From: Trichoplax adhaerens
Lineage: Eukaryota; Placozoa; Uniplacotomia; Trichoplacea; Trichoplacidae
Length of the DNA stretch: 64,000 nt
Reading direction: 5' to 3'
Assembly: GCF_000150275.1 (NCBI RefSeq)
Contig: NW_002060944.1
Location: 3,917,080 to 3,981,079, forward strand
Shown piece after piece: positions 1 through 11,700 of this stretch (positions are counted from its first letter, which is position 1; each line of letters opens with the position of its first letter). The position numbers and the translations under genes were made by a program. The notes under the pieces were generated by a model that was not told where the DNA came from, did not search any database, and saw only the letters and a program-made list of their open reading frames with translations.

Positions 1-1604
1 TAAGATGATCGTGTCTGCGTTAAATTAGTCTGTTATGCCTAGAAGAGGGCGAAAGGATGATTTATTACCTTGATCATCTGTACATTACAACATCATATTA
101 GAGTGAAGAAATGATGAAAAAGATGCCCTTCCATTCGACAAAACGATCACAAAATGATATCGTGTGTTCTACTTGTATTGTATTAGAATATGGATCTTAA
201 GTACTCCTTTGCTAGTTCAGTATTTATTCTCAAAAACAACATGGATTACAAGTAGATCTGGATCCAAGTAAATCCACCATGTCTGTGACAACTACATATA
301 TGGACTAATCCACTAGTAGATGAGTAATCTCCAATGCGAGAACACCAATCGAGTGACGATTCTATTTTCAACATGGCCCCTAAAAAAGCCAAAGGGATCA
401 ACAATACTGTTGACTTAATACATCATTCAGCGATTTGACTTTCGATAGTATTACTCCATCAGCAATCATTCCAAGAAGAAATCGATCGAATTCGCCGAAA
501 TGGCAATTCCCATCTCATGACGACAAGGTTCACGCAATTTTATTGAAGAATTTTTTTTTCCCACATCATGACATGAGTACCTACAAGACTAAAGAAGATC
601 CCTCTTTTGACCAACAATGTCCTAATCCATAATCATATAGAGCGATAATTTACTTAGAATAGATGTTTACCTAAAGTATAGTATCCAGTTGTGGTTGTTG
701 ATTGGGCACAATTTGCTTGATAATATCAGCATGCATATTATCATTCTTACAGTTAAATGTCCATCATGTGCAAGATATCACTAGCCTTGATAGACTGGAA
801 TAATTTCAAGTTCTAATAATATAGCAGTTTACACTGTCTTCGCTATGCCATGATATAACGTTAACCAGTTGATTCAATTTGAACAATTTTGATATACATT
901 ATCCTTACTCGATTTTATGGTAGCCTAATCTGGAATCACGGATAGTCTGGAAAATACTCTACGATGAATAAATGATTTGACATGCAAGAATTGACACATT
1001 AAAATATAATTTACAAAATTATTGATGCCTTAGCAAAAATGGAGAAACTCTACCATCATTTTGGGTTCCTTTTAGTATTAGTTTACAGCCTATCCATGAC
1101 TGCTTATTACTGTAGTGATGCAAAATGAATCCATTTTTCCTTCTTTCTATCAATGAAGAAAATGAAGAAAAATCAATTACAGCGCTACGCTAGTAATGCA
1201 CAATTTCGATCAACCAATATTGCCAAGAACTTTAATAACCTTTCTATAGCCCTTCTCTATCCATTGATATTTTAATTTCATTTAATTCTATTTATAGCTA
1301 TTTCTCGTCCTTTATTCACTTCTCCTTCGATTAAAATAGCTATCCCTTTATGGTATTTAGACTTGTCACCATATTGATTTTTCCCAAATCCAACATGATG
1401 TACAATTCCTTGTCAAAGTTTGACAAGATCAACTCCTATCGTATTGTATAGCTTTCAATTCAATCCATTTCATGTTCATCTTGTTGATAACAAGTTAACA
1501 AACATGCAGTGACAGAATATTAAAACTACTTCAGGATAGGCGAACATGATCGTTGCAATCATTTTTTTTTTTGTCCTTTATAATGAATTGGTTGATAAAA
1601 TAAA
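1..1604. other. Upstream region, no supported gene
   Basis: I see no exon that I can support here. An open frame at 435-632 (+) has no ATG start and no recognisable domain. At 1039 (+) a short ATG frame reads MEKLYHHFGFLLVLVYS and stops after about 29 codons; its hydrophobic core would suit a signal-peptide first exon of the downstream Na+/H+ exchanger, but no splice junction ties them together. A run of 13 T lies at about 1561-1573. Confidence 0.4.
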
Positions 1605-4600
1605 TTGTTCAATACTTTATTCTCTTTCTCTATATGGCGATACCTGCTTGGATTGACTAAAATTGCCTTTATTGATACCGATATCATCATTTCCATATCC
1701 AAACTAAAGCATGTTAATTGTTTTGGGAACAATTATCGGTGGAATGTTGTTGTAAGTCTGCTTATGGATGCCATTTCAACGTTGATTCAATACCAAATTA
1801 ATAATCATGAATCCACTTACTGCAGTAGCTAAATCGTATCAAATCATGCCCAAATTGGTTACAAATAACCTTGTCATTGTTTTACCTGATTTAGCTTAAT
1901 CATCATTTCAATATCATTTAACGATGTTATGTAAATACAACGCAATAGCAGTATGAATGATTCTATTCTATGTGTTCAATATCCATCATGAATTGTAAAT
2001 ACTTTCTAATAGAGTTAATTATTGTACTTATTTCGATCAACATAATTATAATCCATCATTTGGAAATGATTTGCTTTAGTAACGTATTTTGCGTACTCTT
2101 TTTCTCAATTTAATAGTGGTATTTATGGACATTCAGCATCCATCATCTATAGTTCAACAACTTTCTTCTTATTTTTATTACCTCAGTAAGTATCAATTGA
2201 ATTTTACATTTTGGGGTTTAATTCAAAATGGATTTAAGAGTCTAATCCCACCGATGAAGTAGATTGAAAAAGAAGTTTTATTTCCCTATTATAAACTAAT
2301 AGATATGTATTTAAAAGACACTTCTTCTTAATTTTAATTGATATAAAACAAACTTTTCTATCTTCCATAACAGAATTGTATTTGAAGCTGGTTATTTCCT
2401 ACCTAACAGATTATTTTTCGATAATATTGGTACTATCATTTTGTACGCCGTTGTTGTAAGTATTCTACACGAACTAGTAACTTTCCAATAACAAAAACTT
2501 GTATATATATTTACTCGACTTGATTAATGCATAGCAGTTTTAAAGTTTGCTTTATTAATAAGGCTTCATAAACGATATTAAAAACATACAATAAAAAAAT
2601 ACTTTTTTACTTGTAAAATTAGGGAACTATATTCAACACTTTTACTGTTGGTAAGTAGAATTTGATCGTTGTAGAGTTTCAATCTAGTCATTCTACTGCA
2701 TATCATTTTTAAAGACTTTGAGTGCCTATAGCTGTATAGCCATTCGCACAGTAAACGGATAACAACCATTACTTTTTTAGGCTCATCCTTATATTTAATG
2801 TCGACTTTGGGAGCAATCAACGTAGAAATTACCTTATTACATTGTTTACTCTTTGGTAGTTTGATATCTGCTGTTGATCCAGTTGCGGTGAGTAAAAATT
2901 GTACTTAATAGCAAGTTGCTCCATGTACAATGACGATCAATAATCTTATTTGTAAAGTATCATGATTAAGTTGTAAAAGTTATTTAGAGTATGTAGGAAT
3001 CAGCTTGCGACTTGTCATCCCCAATGAATTAACTTGCTACTCTGTTTTTCGCAGGTTTTAGCCGTATTTGAAGAAGTTCACGTTAATGATGTTTTATATA
3101 TTCTAGTATTTGGAGAATCTCTCGTTAATGGTAACAAAAAGATTGAACTATTTCCACTTTTTAAGTTGGTACATTTACAATAATATATTATTTTTTCTTG
3201 ACTTTCAAGATGCCGTAACCGTAGTATTATACAACTCCTTTAATGCTTTAACCCAAAACGCGGTATCTGCCACTAGTAACACCACTAACTATACCCTAAG
3301 CGCACCACCTGGCACTAGTAGCACCACTAACTCTACCACTTACATCACCGATAGCATAACTCCAGTTACAGCATCAGAGGTAAAAATCGATAGTTTACCA
3401 AGTTAGAAGTATTTATGATGCTGCCGAATATCAGCAACATGAGTTACTGAATCTTTCCAGATAGAAAATATTCTCACAGAGTTTTATTGTTAAAGATTGC
3501 CTTGTCAGTGGGATCCTTTTTTGTGGCAAGTCTGGCCGGTACCTTGATTGGAATTATAGTTGGCTTCATGTCAGCATTTATCACCAAATATACCGCTAAT
3601 GTGCGAGGTATGGTAATTATCCTACGTTTATCGTCGTTTAAATTGCTTACTGTTCTAGAATGCCTCCAATCTGGATGTTACGTAACATCATCATCGTAGA
3701 TAATTATTTTGACATTAATATCCTTGCTCATTACAGTGGTTGAACCAATGGTCATCTTTGCCGGTGGATACATTGCATATCTAGTCAGCGAAATTTTCCA
3801 TTTCTCCAGCATAATGAGCATTGTATTTTGCGCTATTGCGATGAAACCTTATGTTGAGGCTAATATCTCGCATAAATCTCATACAACTGTTAAATACTTT
3901 TTGAAAATGCTAAGGTAAGCCTTTTCCAAAATCGTAACCAACTAGGCTTATACGCATAGCGTAAGATAAGATGATCCATTATCTTGGAATATTGCTTTAC
4001 CTGTTCTTTATTTTATTTGCAGCTCATTTAGTGAATCACTGATATTCTTATTTCTTGGTCTTGTCCTGATTACATGGAATCATTATTTTAACGTGTCGTT
4101 TATCATGTTTACCCTTCTATTCGTTGCAGTCTATCGTTTTATTGGTAAGTTCAATTTATTAACATTGACCTCCACATACGCGCGTATCTCAACTTTACCA
4201 AGATATCTTCTTACTGACCTAATTAGGTGTATATGCCTTAACTTTCCTGGCTAATCGATTTGGACGAATGAGGAAAGTGACATTATTGGAACAATTTATC
4301 ATGGCATACGGTGGAATTCGAGGGGCTATTTCTTTTTCTTTAAGTATTCTCATCAATGAAAAGGATGTACCGTTACGAAATATGTTTGTTACGACAACCA
4401 TAATTGTTGTTATATTTACAGTATTCCTTCAGGTAATAAATATTAGTTAAAAGTGTTTTTTACTACACTTGTAGCAGCGATAACTTTAATGATATTGTAT
4501 TCATGAACTCCATTATAACCTATAATTAATACGTCTATATCACTTATTCAGGGAGGCACTATTAAGCCGCTTGTTAATTGGTTACACATCACCAAAAGTG

Positions 4601-6269
4601 AGAAGCATCGACAAACATTAAATGAAGCTACATTCGATTCCATGACTGGGCATATTATGGCCGGTATTGAAGAAATCGCTGGAACATTTGGATATAATGT
4701 CGTAAGGGAGAAAATGAATGAATGGGATAATAGATATTTTCGTAAATGGTTAATGAGAGAGCCACCGCAAGAGAAAGATCTCCGTATTTTACAAACGTTT
4801 AAAAAATTAAGCTATAAGGACGCTGAAAATTATCTAGTTACACATCAGTATGCTTTTTTACCAAAGAATTATTCTAATGCTAGCTTGGAAAGGGCTAATA
4901 CTTTCAGTTCTGACGTCCATAGATGTACAAACGGGCAAAGCTCTTTTATTGGATCGATTGCTACAAATTCAATTGATGTTATTGTTCCGCCTGCTCCTTA
5001 TGAAAATAGTGCAATGCCGACATCTCCTGTGCTAGCTAGGAATGCTCTGAAGAGTGAAATTAAATTCTCAGACGATATTGAGAAACAGCTTAGTAATCAT
5101 CATCTTGCACTATTAGTAGGTCGTTCAAACACCAAGAAAAGGAATTATCATGGAATCTCTAAATACATGCTTCCCGACGAGGAAGAAGACGAAAAACATC
5201 ATAAAGGTGCTCACTGGCGGCGTCGTTATCGTCATCATCATAATAATAGTACAAAATCAAAATCAAGGACATCGTCCTTTACTCATGAATATGTTCGTCA
5301 TCATCAAATACAACCAGTTTTACATCATCATCATCATTATCACACGTAAGTATAGTCTTTGTAAGTTATTGATAGCTTACAGCAATTTCTGCCTATTGAT
5401 AAAATTCAATCTTCTGTTATGCTAATGTAGAGGAACGAAGGAATGTGTCGATGGTAAATTAGAAGATGCCGCCGAGAAAAACGTAAATCATAACAACGAT
5501 CATATGCATCACCATCATCATCATCATCGTCACCATAAGCATGGTAGTGCAAGCAGAATTCATGGTCATAGTCATAGTCATGGTCATGGTCATCATCTAG
5601 TGTCGCTCGGACTTGTAGCTATTCATCTCGTTCAAATCTTGATATAGAATCGGATTGTAGTAAAAACGGAATCAATCCAAGTGATGGTTAGTAATGTTAT
5701 AGTCTATACTGCTTTCAAGCATTTATGTCATTTATTGTCTTTACAATTGGATTTATTTGTGCTATTCAATTTTTATATTAGCATCGCTTAACAACAAAGT
5801 AAATGACAATGAAGCCATGCACAGACCGAACAACGAATGTCGTCGGGAAGATGAAGTTGATACTGGAATTATGTTTTCTGTCGCTGCTTCGAAAAATACT
5901 TCAAATACACACGTAAATAAGGCAGATGATGCAAATATAGTAATAGATCAAATTAAAAATACAGAAGACAATGGGCAATTGTCCAATGATGAACAGACAA
6001 TACGTTACAGAAAGGATAAACCAAAACGTGAAAGCTTTATAGCAATTAATCTTCCCTCTCTGGATCTTGAAGCAGAAGATGATACTGTCCCAATATGTGA
6101 CCCTAACAGAAAATTGGAATGCCGAAAGATTATTGAATCTGTGGCCAATTTTGAAGAACTAAGCCAAAATGACTCCAACTCTCCTGTAACAAAAAGCCAA
6201 TCTAATCCTGATCTTACTCCTAGGAAAATATCAACCGCAAGAAGTTTGTCTACAGAGACGATGGTGTGA
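1605..6269 (+). CDS. SLC9A: Na+/H+ exchanger, plasma-membrane NHE family, 5' end unresolved
   Basis: Multipass exchanger of the SLC9A (NHE2/3/5-like) family, which swaps Na+ for H+ across the plasma membrane. Exons: ~1605-1751, 2117-2185, 2374-2455, 2623-2650, 2781-2887, 3055-3130, 3210-3379, 3496-3607, 3737-3914, 4023-4144, 4227-4432, 4552-5345, ~5431-5686, 5782-6269. From 2117 to 5345 the phases agree. Hallmarks in order: [65 protein letters not shown], then a long cytoplasmic tail. Oddities: the first transmembrane exon changes frame near 1695 and meets a TAA; a Ser/Thr-rich insert follows [10 protein letters not shown] (3235-3379); the tail has a His-rich stretch at 5506-5595 after which the frame must change to reach the last exon, which ends at TGA 6267-6269. 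It may be a working gene with sequence errors or a decaying one. Family assignment is sure; subtype and integrity are not. Confidence 0.88.
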
Positions 6270-6410
6270 AGATATAATTACACGACGACTAATAGCATCA
6301 TAATTTTATCGGCTAAGATAACGAGGATTTTATAAACCTTCATTCTCACAGTATAATTATTCTACTCCTAAAATTTATCCATTTCCGCGGTGAAACATAG
6401 TAATGCGAGA

Positions 6411-6416
6411 AATAAA
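6411..6416 (+). promoter_or_regulatory. Polyadenylation signal AATAAA of the exchanger gene
   Basis: A canonical AATAAA hexamer lies about 140 bases after the TGA of the exchanger reading frame, a normal 3' UTR distance. Assigned by position only. Confidence 0.4.
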
Positions 6417-6493
6417 AGTTTAAAACGATTTATATAAATTCTTACATTTGACAGAAATCAATCAGAATATAATGTTCAAATAGCATAGGCAAA

Positions 6494-7223
6494 TCACTCG
6501 TAATTCACTCCTAATTTGTATTGTTGTTGTATCGACGACTGCATTGCACTGCTAATGTTTTGGCAGTCATAAATTAAATATTTGGATGTTAATATATTAT
6601 ACACTTTTATACTTACCATTTCTGTGTTATTGGATCTCATTTGACCAATGATCGTTATGATATTTGCTGAACTTGTCCATGGACTATTTATTCGTTTAAC
6701 CAAATTTGGTAATACTCTTTCAGAAATTATCCATTTCACTGTCAATAAAAAAGCTTAATAGATAATATATTGTTATGACTGACTGGTGTTATTTTAGTTT
6801 GTTCAGCGAATGAAATCATAAAAACTTCTTTAAACATAACAATATTGAAGTAAAACTCTAGCCTAGGTTATATTGCTAGCATTAGTAGTGCACAAGTAGA
6901 ACAAATAGATAAAATAGATAAAATTTTAAAATTCAGTTGACCTCTCTCTATGTCCTCATAAAATAGGATACATCACATCAAGTTAGCATCTTCGGCAGCC
7001 TAAAAATGATTAGTATTGAAAATAATGATGATGATATTTTACCTTGTTGTTCGAGCGATGAATAAATGTTCGCTACTAAAATTACGAATCGCATAGATCA
7101 TGATATTAAATCGCTTAAGAGAATTATTAATAAATTGTACGCATTGTAATAATGTCGATGCCTTTTTTTGAAATGATCTATAAGCTGATCCAGGCTCTGT
7201 TCTAGAAATGTGCAACTTGGGAA
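6494..7223 (-). CDS. Unrecognised gene, two or three exons visible
   Basis: Two good exon candidates on the minus strand. The upstream one (7223-7043) is open with acceptor TAATAAG and donor GTAAAA; it encodes a helical-looking stretch containing QKKASTLLQCVQFINNSLKR. The downstream one (6738-6617) has acceptor TTGACAG and donor GTAAGT and encodes WIISERVLPNLVKRINSPW followed by NIITIIGQMRSNN. A possible terminal frame at about 6550-6494 ends with QQQYKLGVNYE and a stop. The two main exons do not join in phase, so an exon between 6742 and 7042 is missing from my model, and upstream exons may exist. I cannot name a family. Peptide composition unlike the surrounding intronic translations and the paired splice sites are the reasons for calling it. 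It lies tail to tail with the exchanger gene. Confidence 0.45.
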
Positions 7224-8733
7224 CTTATTAAATATGCGCTCTTTCTGTAATGCAATCATTTCCTGACGATACAATAATTTTAGTATGTAGTAAGGTGCAA
7301 AAGTTGCTCTACTTAAGTATAATTTTAGTTTAAGATGCTAATATAAGAAGAATATCATAAATTCTTGTATTTATATAGTTTTATAACCTATTAGATGTAA
7401 TTGTATGCTATTCAGGTTGCTGTACTATCACATAAGAACAAAAATAACTGGATGTATTTATTATACAGGAGCATAAAGTCGAGAATCATGGATATTAATT
7501 TCGCCCTTAAATGAAATTGTAATCTATTTATTAATAGATTGTCAAATGTTAAATGACACAATAAAGACCCTTTGTCAGCAATATAATTCATTAATTAATT
7601 ATATATAGATACGTACATTTATGCCCTATATGACGAAATGCTAAATTTACAAAAATATGGATGAAAATCCTGTTGAATATAAATTACAGTATGTGATTTC
7701 TCTAAAAGTGTGAAATCTGCAGTCGATAACTCACACTACGGCAAATTTAGCACACGCCCGAGTATAGCAAGGTGCAAAACATTCGATGCAAATACCCGCA
7801 TAATCTTCATGCTATACAGAAATTTTAGCCAAATAAAGCATACCCTTACCGCTGTCAGTACATGTTAATACTGTAAATTGCTAGATAGAGCTTATAGAGT
7901 TGCTGATAAAAGCTTTTGAAATTTTATACGTGATGAAATGCATTCTTCAGTCTTTAATTCATAACATTGCAATCTAAGTAGATCATAAAGCGCAAATGAA
8001 TCATCACATTATCATAACACCATATTATGATATCATTATTGGTAGCTCCCTTCAATTTGCCTTGGAAAAAAATTGCTTAAAGTTTTACCTTAACTCTAAA
8101 TATTTCTCATCGATCAACTTGAATTAGGCAGACTATATAACATGAAGAAATAAAAATAAACAAAACATCTACTCATCACTCCCTGTGGCGACTATTGGTC
8201 TTATTCAATTATAATTTTATTTCTACATCGACAAGTAGCCAACAGCGATACTACGTATTAGTAAAGGTATATAAAACAACCCAACTATTGGATACAACGA
8301 TCGTTCTTGTCAATCTTTCATGGTATTATCCATATATTAATGGCATCAAAATTCTTCAATACTGACTCATTTACATGATTGTGATCCATTTGAATAACTT
8401 ATTAATAACAATAACAACTGTGTGAGGTTGAATTTTAATCCCTCCTAAACACCAAGTTGCAAGTATAGTCTTTCATTAAATATTCATTCTTTTCAAATTA
8501 TGGAATTCAAAGATAGAAATAGTAGCAACGTGGGGCAATCAAGATGCTCCTGCCTACTGCCCACTGTTGCTCTATCACAGAATAGACGTGTACAAGATAT
8601 GCTGTCAATACAAAATAGTTGCATGTTATTTTTTGCAGAAGTTAACTTCAACGGTCATCATCTGAAATCAAGAAAACAAAATTACATGCTCTAATTTAAA
8701 CTAACCGGCCATCAATTACATTTATGCTACAAA
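7224..8733. other. Intergenic or intronic, nothing identified
   Basis: AT-rich sequence between the unrecognised minus-strand gene and the first hemicentin coding exon. An ATG frame at 8500-8694 (+) gives 64 residues without a recognisable domain and ends before the hemicentin start; it could be leader sequence. Upstream exons of the minus-strand gene could be hidden here. Confidence 0.4.
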
Positions 8734-11700
8734 ATGATTTTGTTAGCCAGCATGGTTAGACTACTATTATTATTATTTGCAATATTACTCATGGTGATCC
8801 ATGCAACTTCAACTACTACCCAAAGGAATTATTTAGTGGTATTATTGACATCGGATGGTAGCTCTCACGATCTTCATTCCTTACCTACATCTTCTCCAGA
8901 TTCTAGTCGACCATTTCGAGTTGCTTGGACAACCACTACTGGTAATTATATTAATAGTAATAGTACAAGCTAGATCAAAATATATTCTATTTTATGAAAT
9001 GATATTGCTACGAAAATTCTCTATCTAATTTGACTTTCAATACAATCAAATTATAATATTTTCGATCATTTCTACTCAATTAACTTAGCGATTGATTTTA
9101 AATCAAGTATTTTTACCTCTAGAGTATTCCCTTTCACATCTGTCTCTTTACTCCATTTATTTGATAGTTGAATCCGTACTATATATGTTAATATGACGAT
9201 ATTTCAATCGCAAAATAGCATTTAGCCAAGGTTAAATTGATATCGTGAATAAATCGCGACGATAATAAATTTTAATAGCGTCTTTTTCACCATATTATTT
9301 CTGAGTTCTTTACTATCTCTCAAACTTTATGTCTAGATGTTAGAAACAATTACTCTATCTAATTCGAATTTAATCTAATGAAATTCTTATCATTTTTTGT
9401 CATTAGTATTTTCCCGAAAGAATATGTAGTATTACCAGTAAGTTTAATCTCGATAAATCAAGATCTTCATGCTGAGAAAGAATAATTTCGAAATCAGATT
9501 AGGAATGTTACCATATTCAGAGAGTCTTCGTTAATTTAATTGCCTATTGAATACAGAATTTTTCATATTTGTAGAAATTGAGTTATCATCAGAGACTAAA
9601 TTAAAAGTCACGATTGTGGTTTCAGAAACTTTCGTCAACGATGCAACTTTGATATTATTTTTTGTTGTCTATCAGTTGTACTAGTTTCTTATACTGCAAC
9701 GTAAATAATTGACCATCTTAGACTCTACACTTCTTTATACTTGCTTCGTTACTTATAGATTAATCATAAATTAAACTAAAATTTCAACTATACTAAACTT
9801 ACTCTTCATGATCGAATCAGAATGCTTCAGATGGAGGAGTCCCATACCTCCTTAAAATTAGTAGTTTTTCTTTTAGATTCAAAAGATGTATTTGTTACTT
9901 GATGATTTGAAAAGGAATTATATTTAACGATAAGTAGGAATCAGATTGAAGGAGTTCATCTAGATATTACTGAGCTAGTATGATAGACTATTTCCTCTAC
10001 AAATAGCTCCCTCCAATCTCTATAATAAATTTATCAATTCAATTTGTATCTCAATTATCTTATAACTATTGATTGGCAGGATTTAATGGCAAAACATAGA
10101 CGAAGATGTTGATAAACTAATCAATCCGCTAGACAGCTTTACTTATAATTGTTAGTTTCCTTGCGAATCTACAAATTTATTTGTCAGTCTAGCTTATGCC
10201 TTGGTTATTATTCTGTTTATTAGCGTATAAAATTTAGATATGAAGGACAAGTTAGTAAGGCATTTAAGAATACATACTGTAGGCATTTCATTTTTAACTA
10301 TAAGTCTCCGTACAAATTTCGCAAAATGTATTTGCCGATTCAGTTTATGGTTTAGATACTATTTCATCAATTGATAAAATTTAGATGAGAATTCATGTGT
10401 TCAACTACTACACAACTTGTCAATACATCTTGTGCTTATTAATGGATAAGATTAAAATGAGAATACCTAGCATAGATTTTGACAAACCATCGTTCCTCCA
10501 GATTTTTTTCTTAATCAGTAATTTCTTGGTAACTCTATACAGTACAGCATATTTATAAATTCAACTTGTAAATCAATAATTGTGTCAATCAGTTGATAGG
10601 ATTTCAATCTGAAGATATTTAATGTAAATATTAGCATTTAGGACTTTGACTATTAGAAATAATAGATCTTACTGCTTCTTTTGTATGGATAGGTCTATCA
10701 TCTATAAAGTATATTGATCAATCTACCTTCGATGGAGTGGCAAACCAACTATTTGCTCCGACACCAAGTCAAACCAAGTCATTTCCGTGCTTGAATGTAA
10801 CTACAGTCTTGGCTACATTAACTCAAGTTTGGACGAATAATACTATAGATTCCAGTCTATTCATACTAATTGATAGAAGATTATCATTTTGCATCAGTAA
10901 TAATTCATTAAATAACCAATGGCAATCCCCACAACAAGAAGAGTTAATGGATGACATAATGCTCCATTTTAAATCATCATTTAATCTCATAACTTCACCA
11001 GATATAACTATTCCAACATCGATTCGTCGATTATCAACATCAACAGGTGGCTACCACTATCGTATTCAGCCAAACATTGCCACTAAAGTTAGCCAAATTA
11101 TCGTCGTTCATCATCAGACTCCTTACAAGTGGTTTGAACATAAATTTAATGATGCATCTACCATTACCCTGAATTTATATAATAAAGTTATTAAAAATGT
11201 TGTTATGATCTCAAATAATCGCATATTCGCTAGTCCCTCACCAACTAGAAGTATTGAAATAACATCGCGACAATTTATGTATACTTTTGACAATCCGTCG
11301 ACTCCGGTAATCAGCTTTTTAGTACTAAATATTGATGGCATAAAGCCCAATGTTTACGCAGCGGTTGATCAACCTGCTATCCGCAACTTAAAATTCTATC
11401 CTTATATCAAATCAACTAGAAAATCACCATTGTTACTGCACAATCCAATTGATGGTAAGTTAGAGTTAGTTTGTTAAGAATAGAATATCAGGATTATGGG
11501 ATTTCAGAAAGCTCCTTTAAATGTTATCATATAAAAAATTAGTATTTTGTAATATGATCAATAATTCAGTAGTATGTATTTATATTATAGATAATTAAAA
11601 ATAGAAATTGCTACACCTTTAGCTGCAACTGTCACTTAGACTTGCATCTATGCGTACTAAGGATAATTCTACAGTAGAATATCTTTCAGGACAGATCAGT

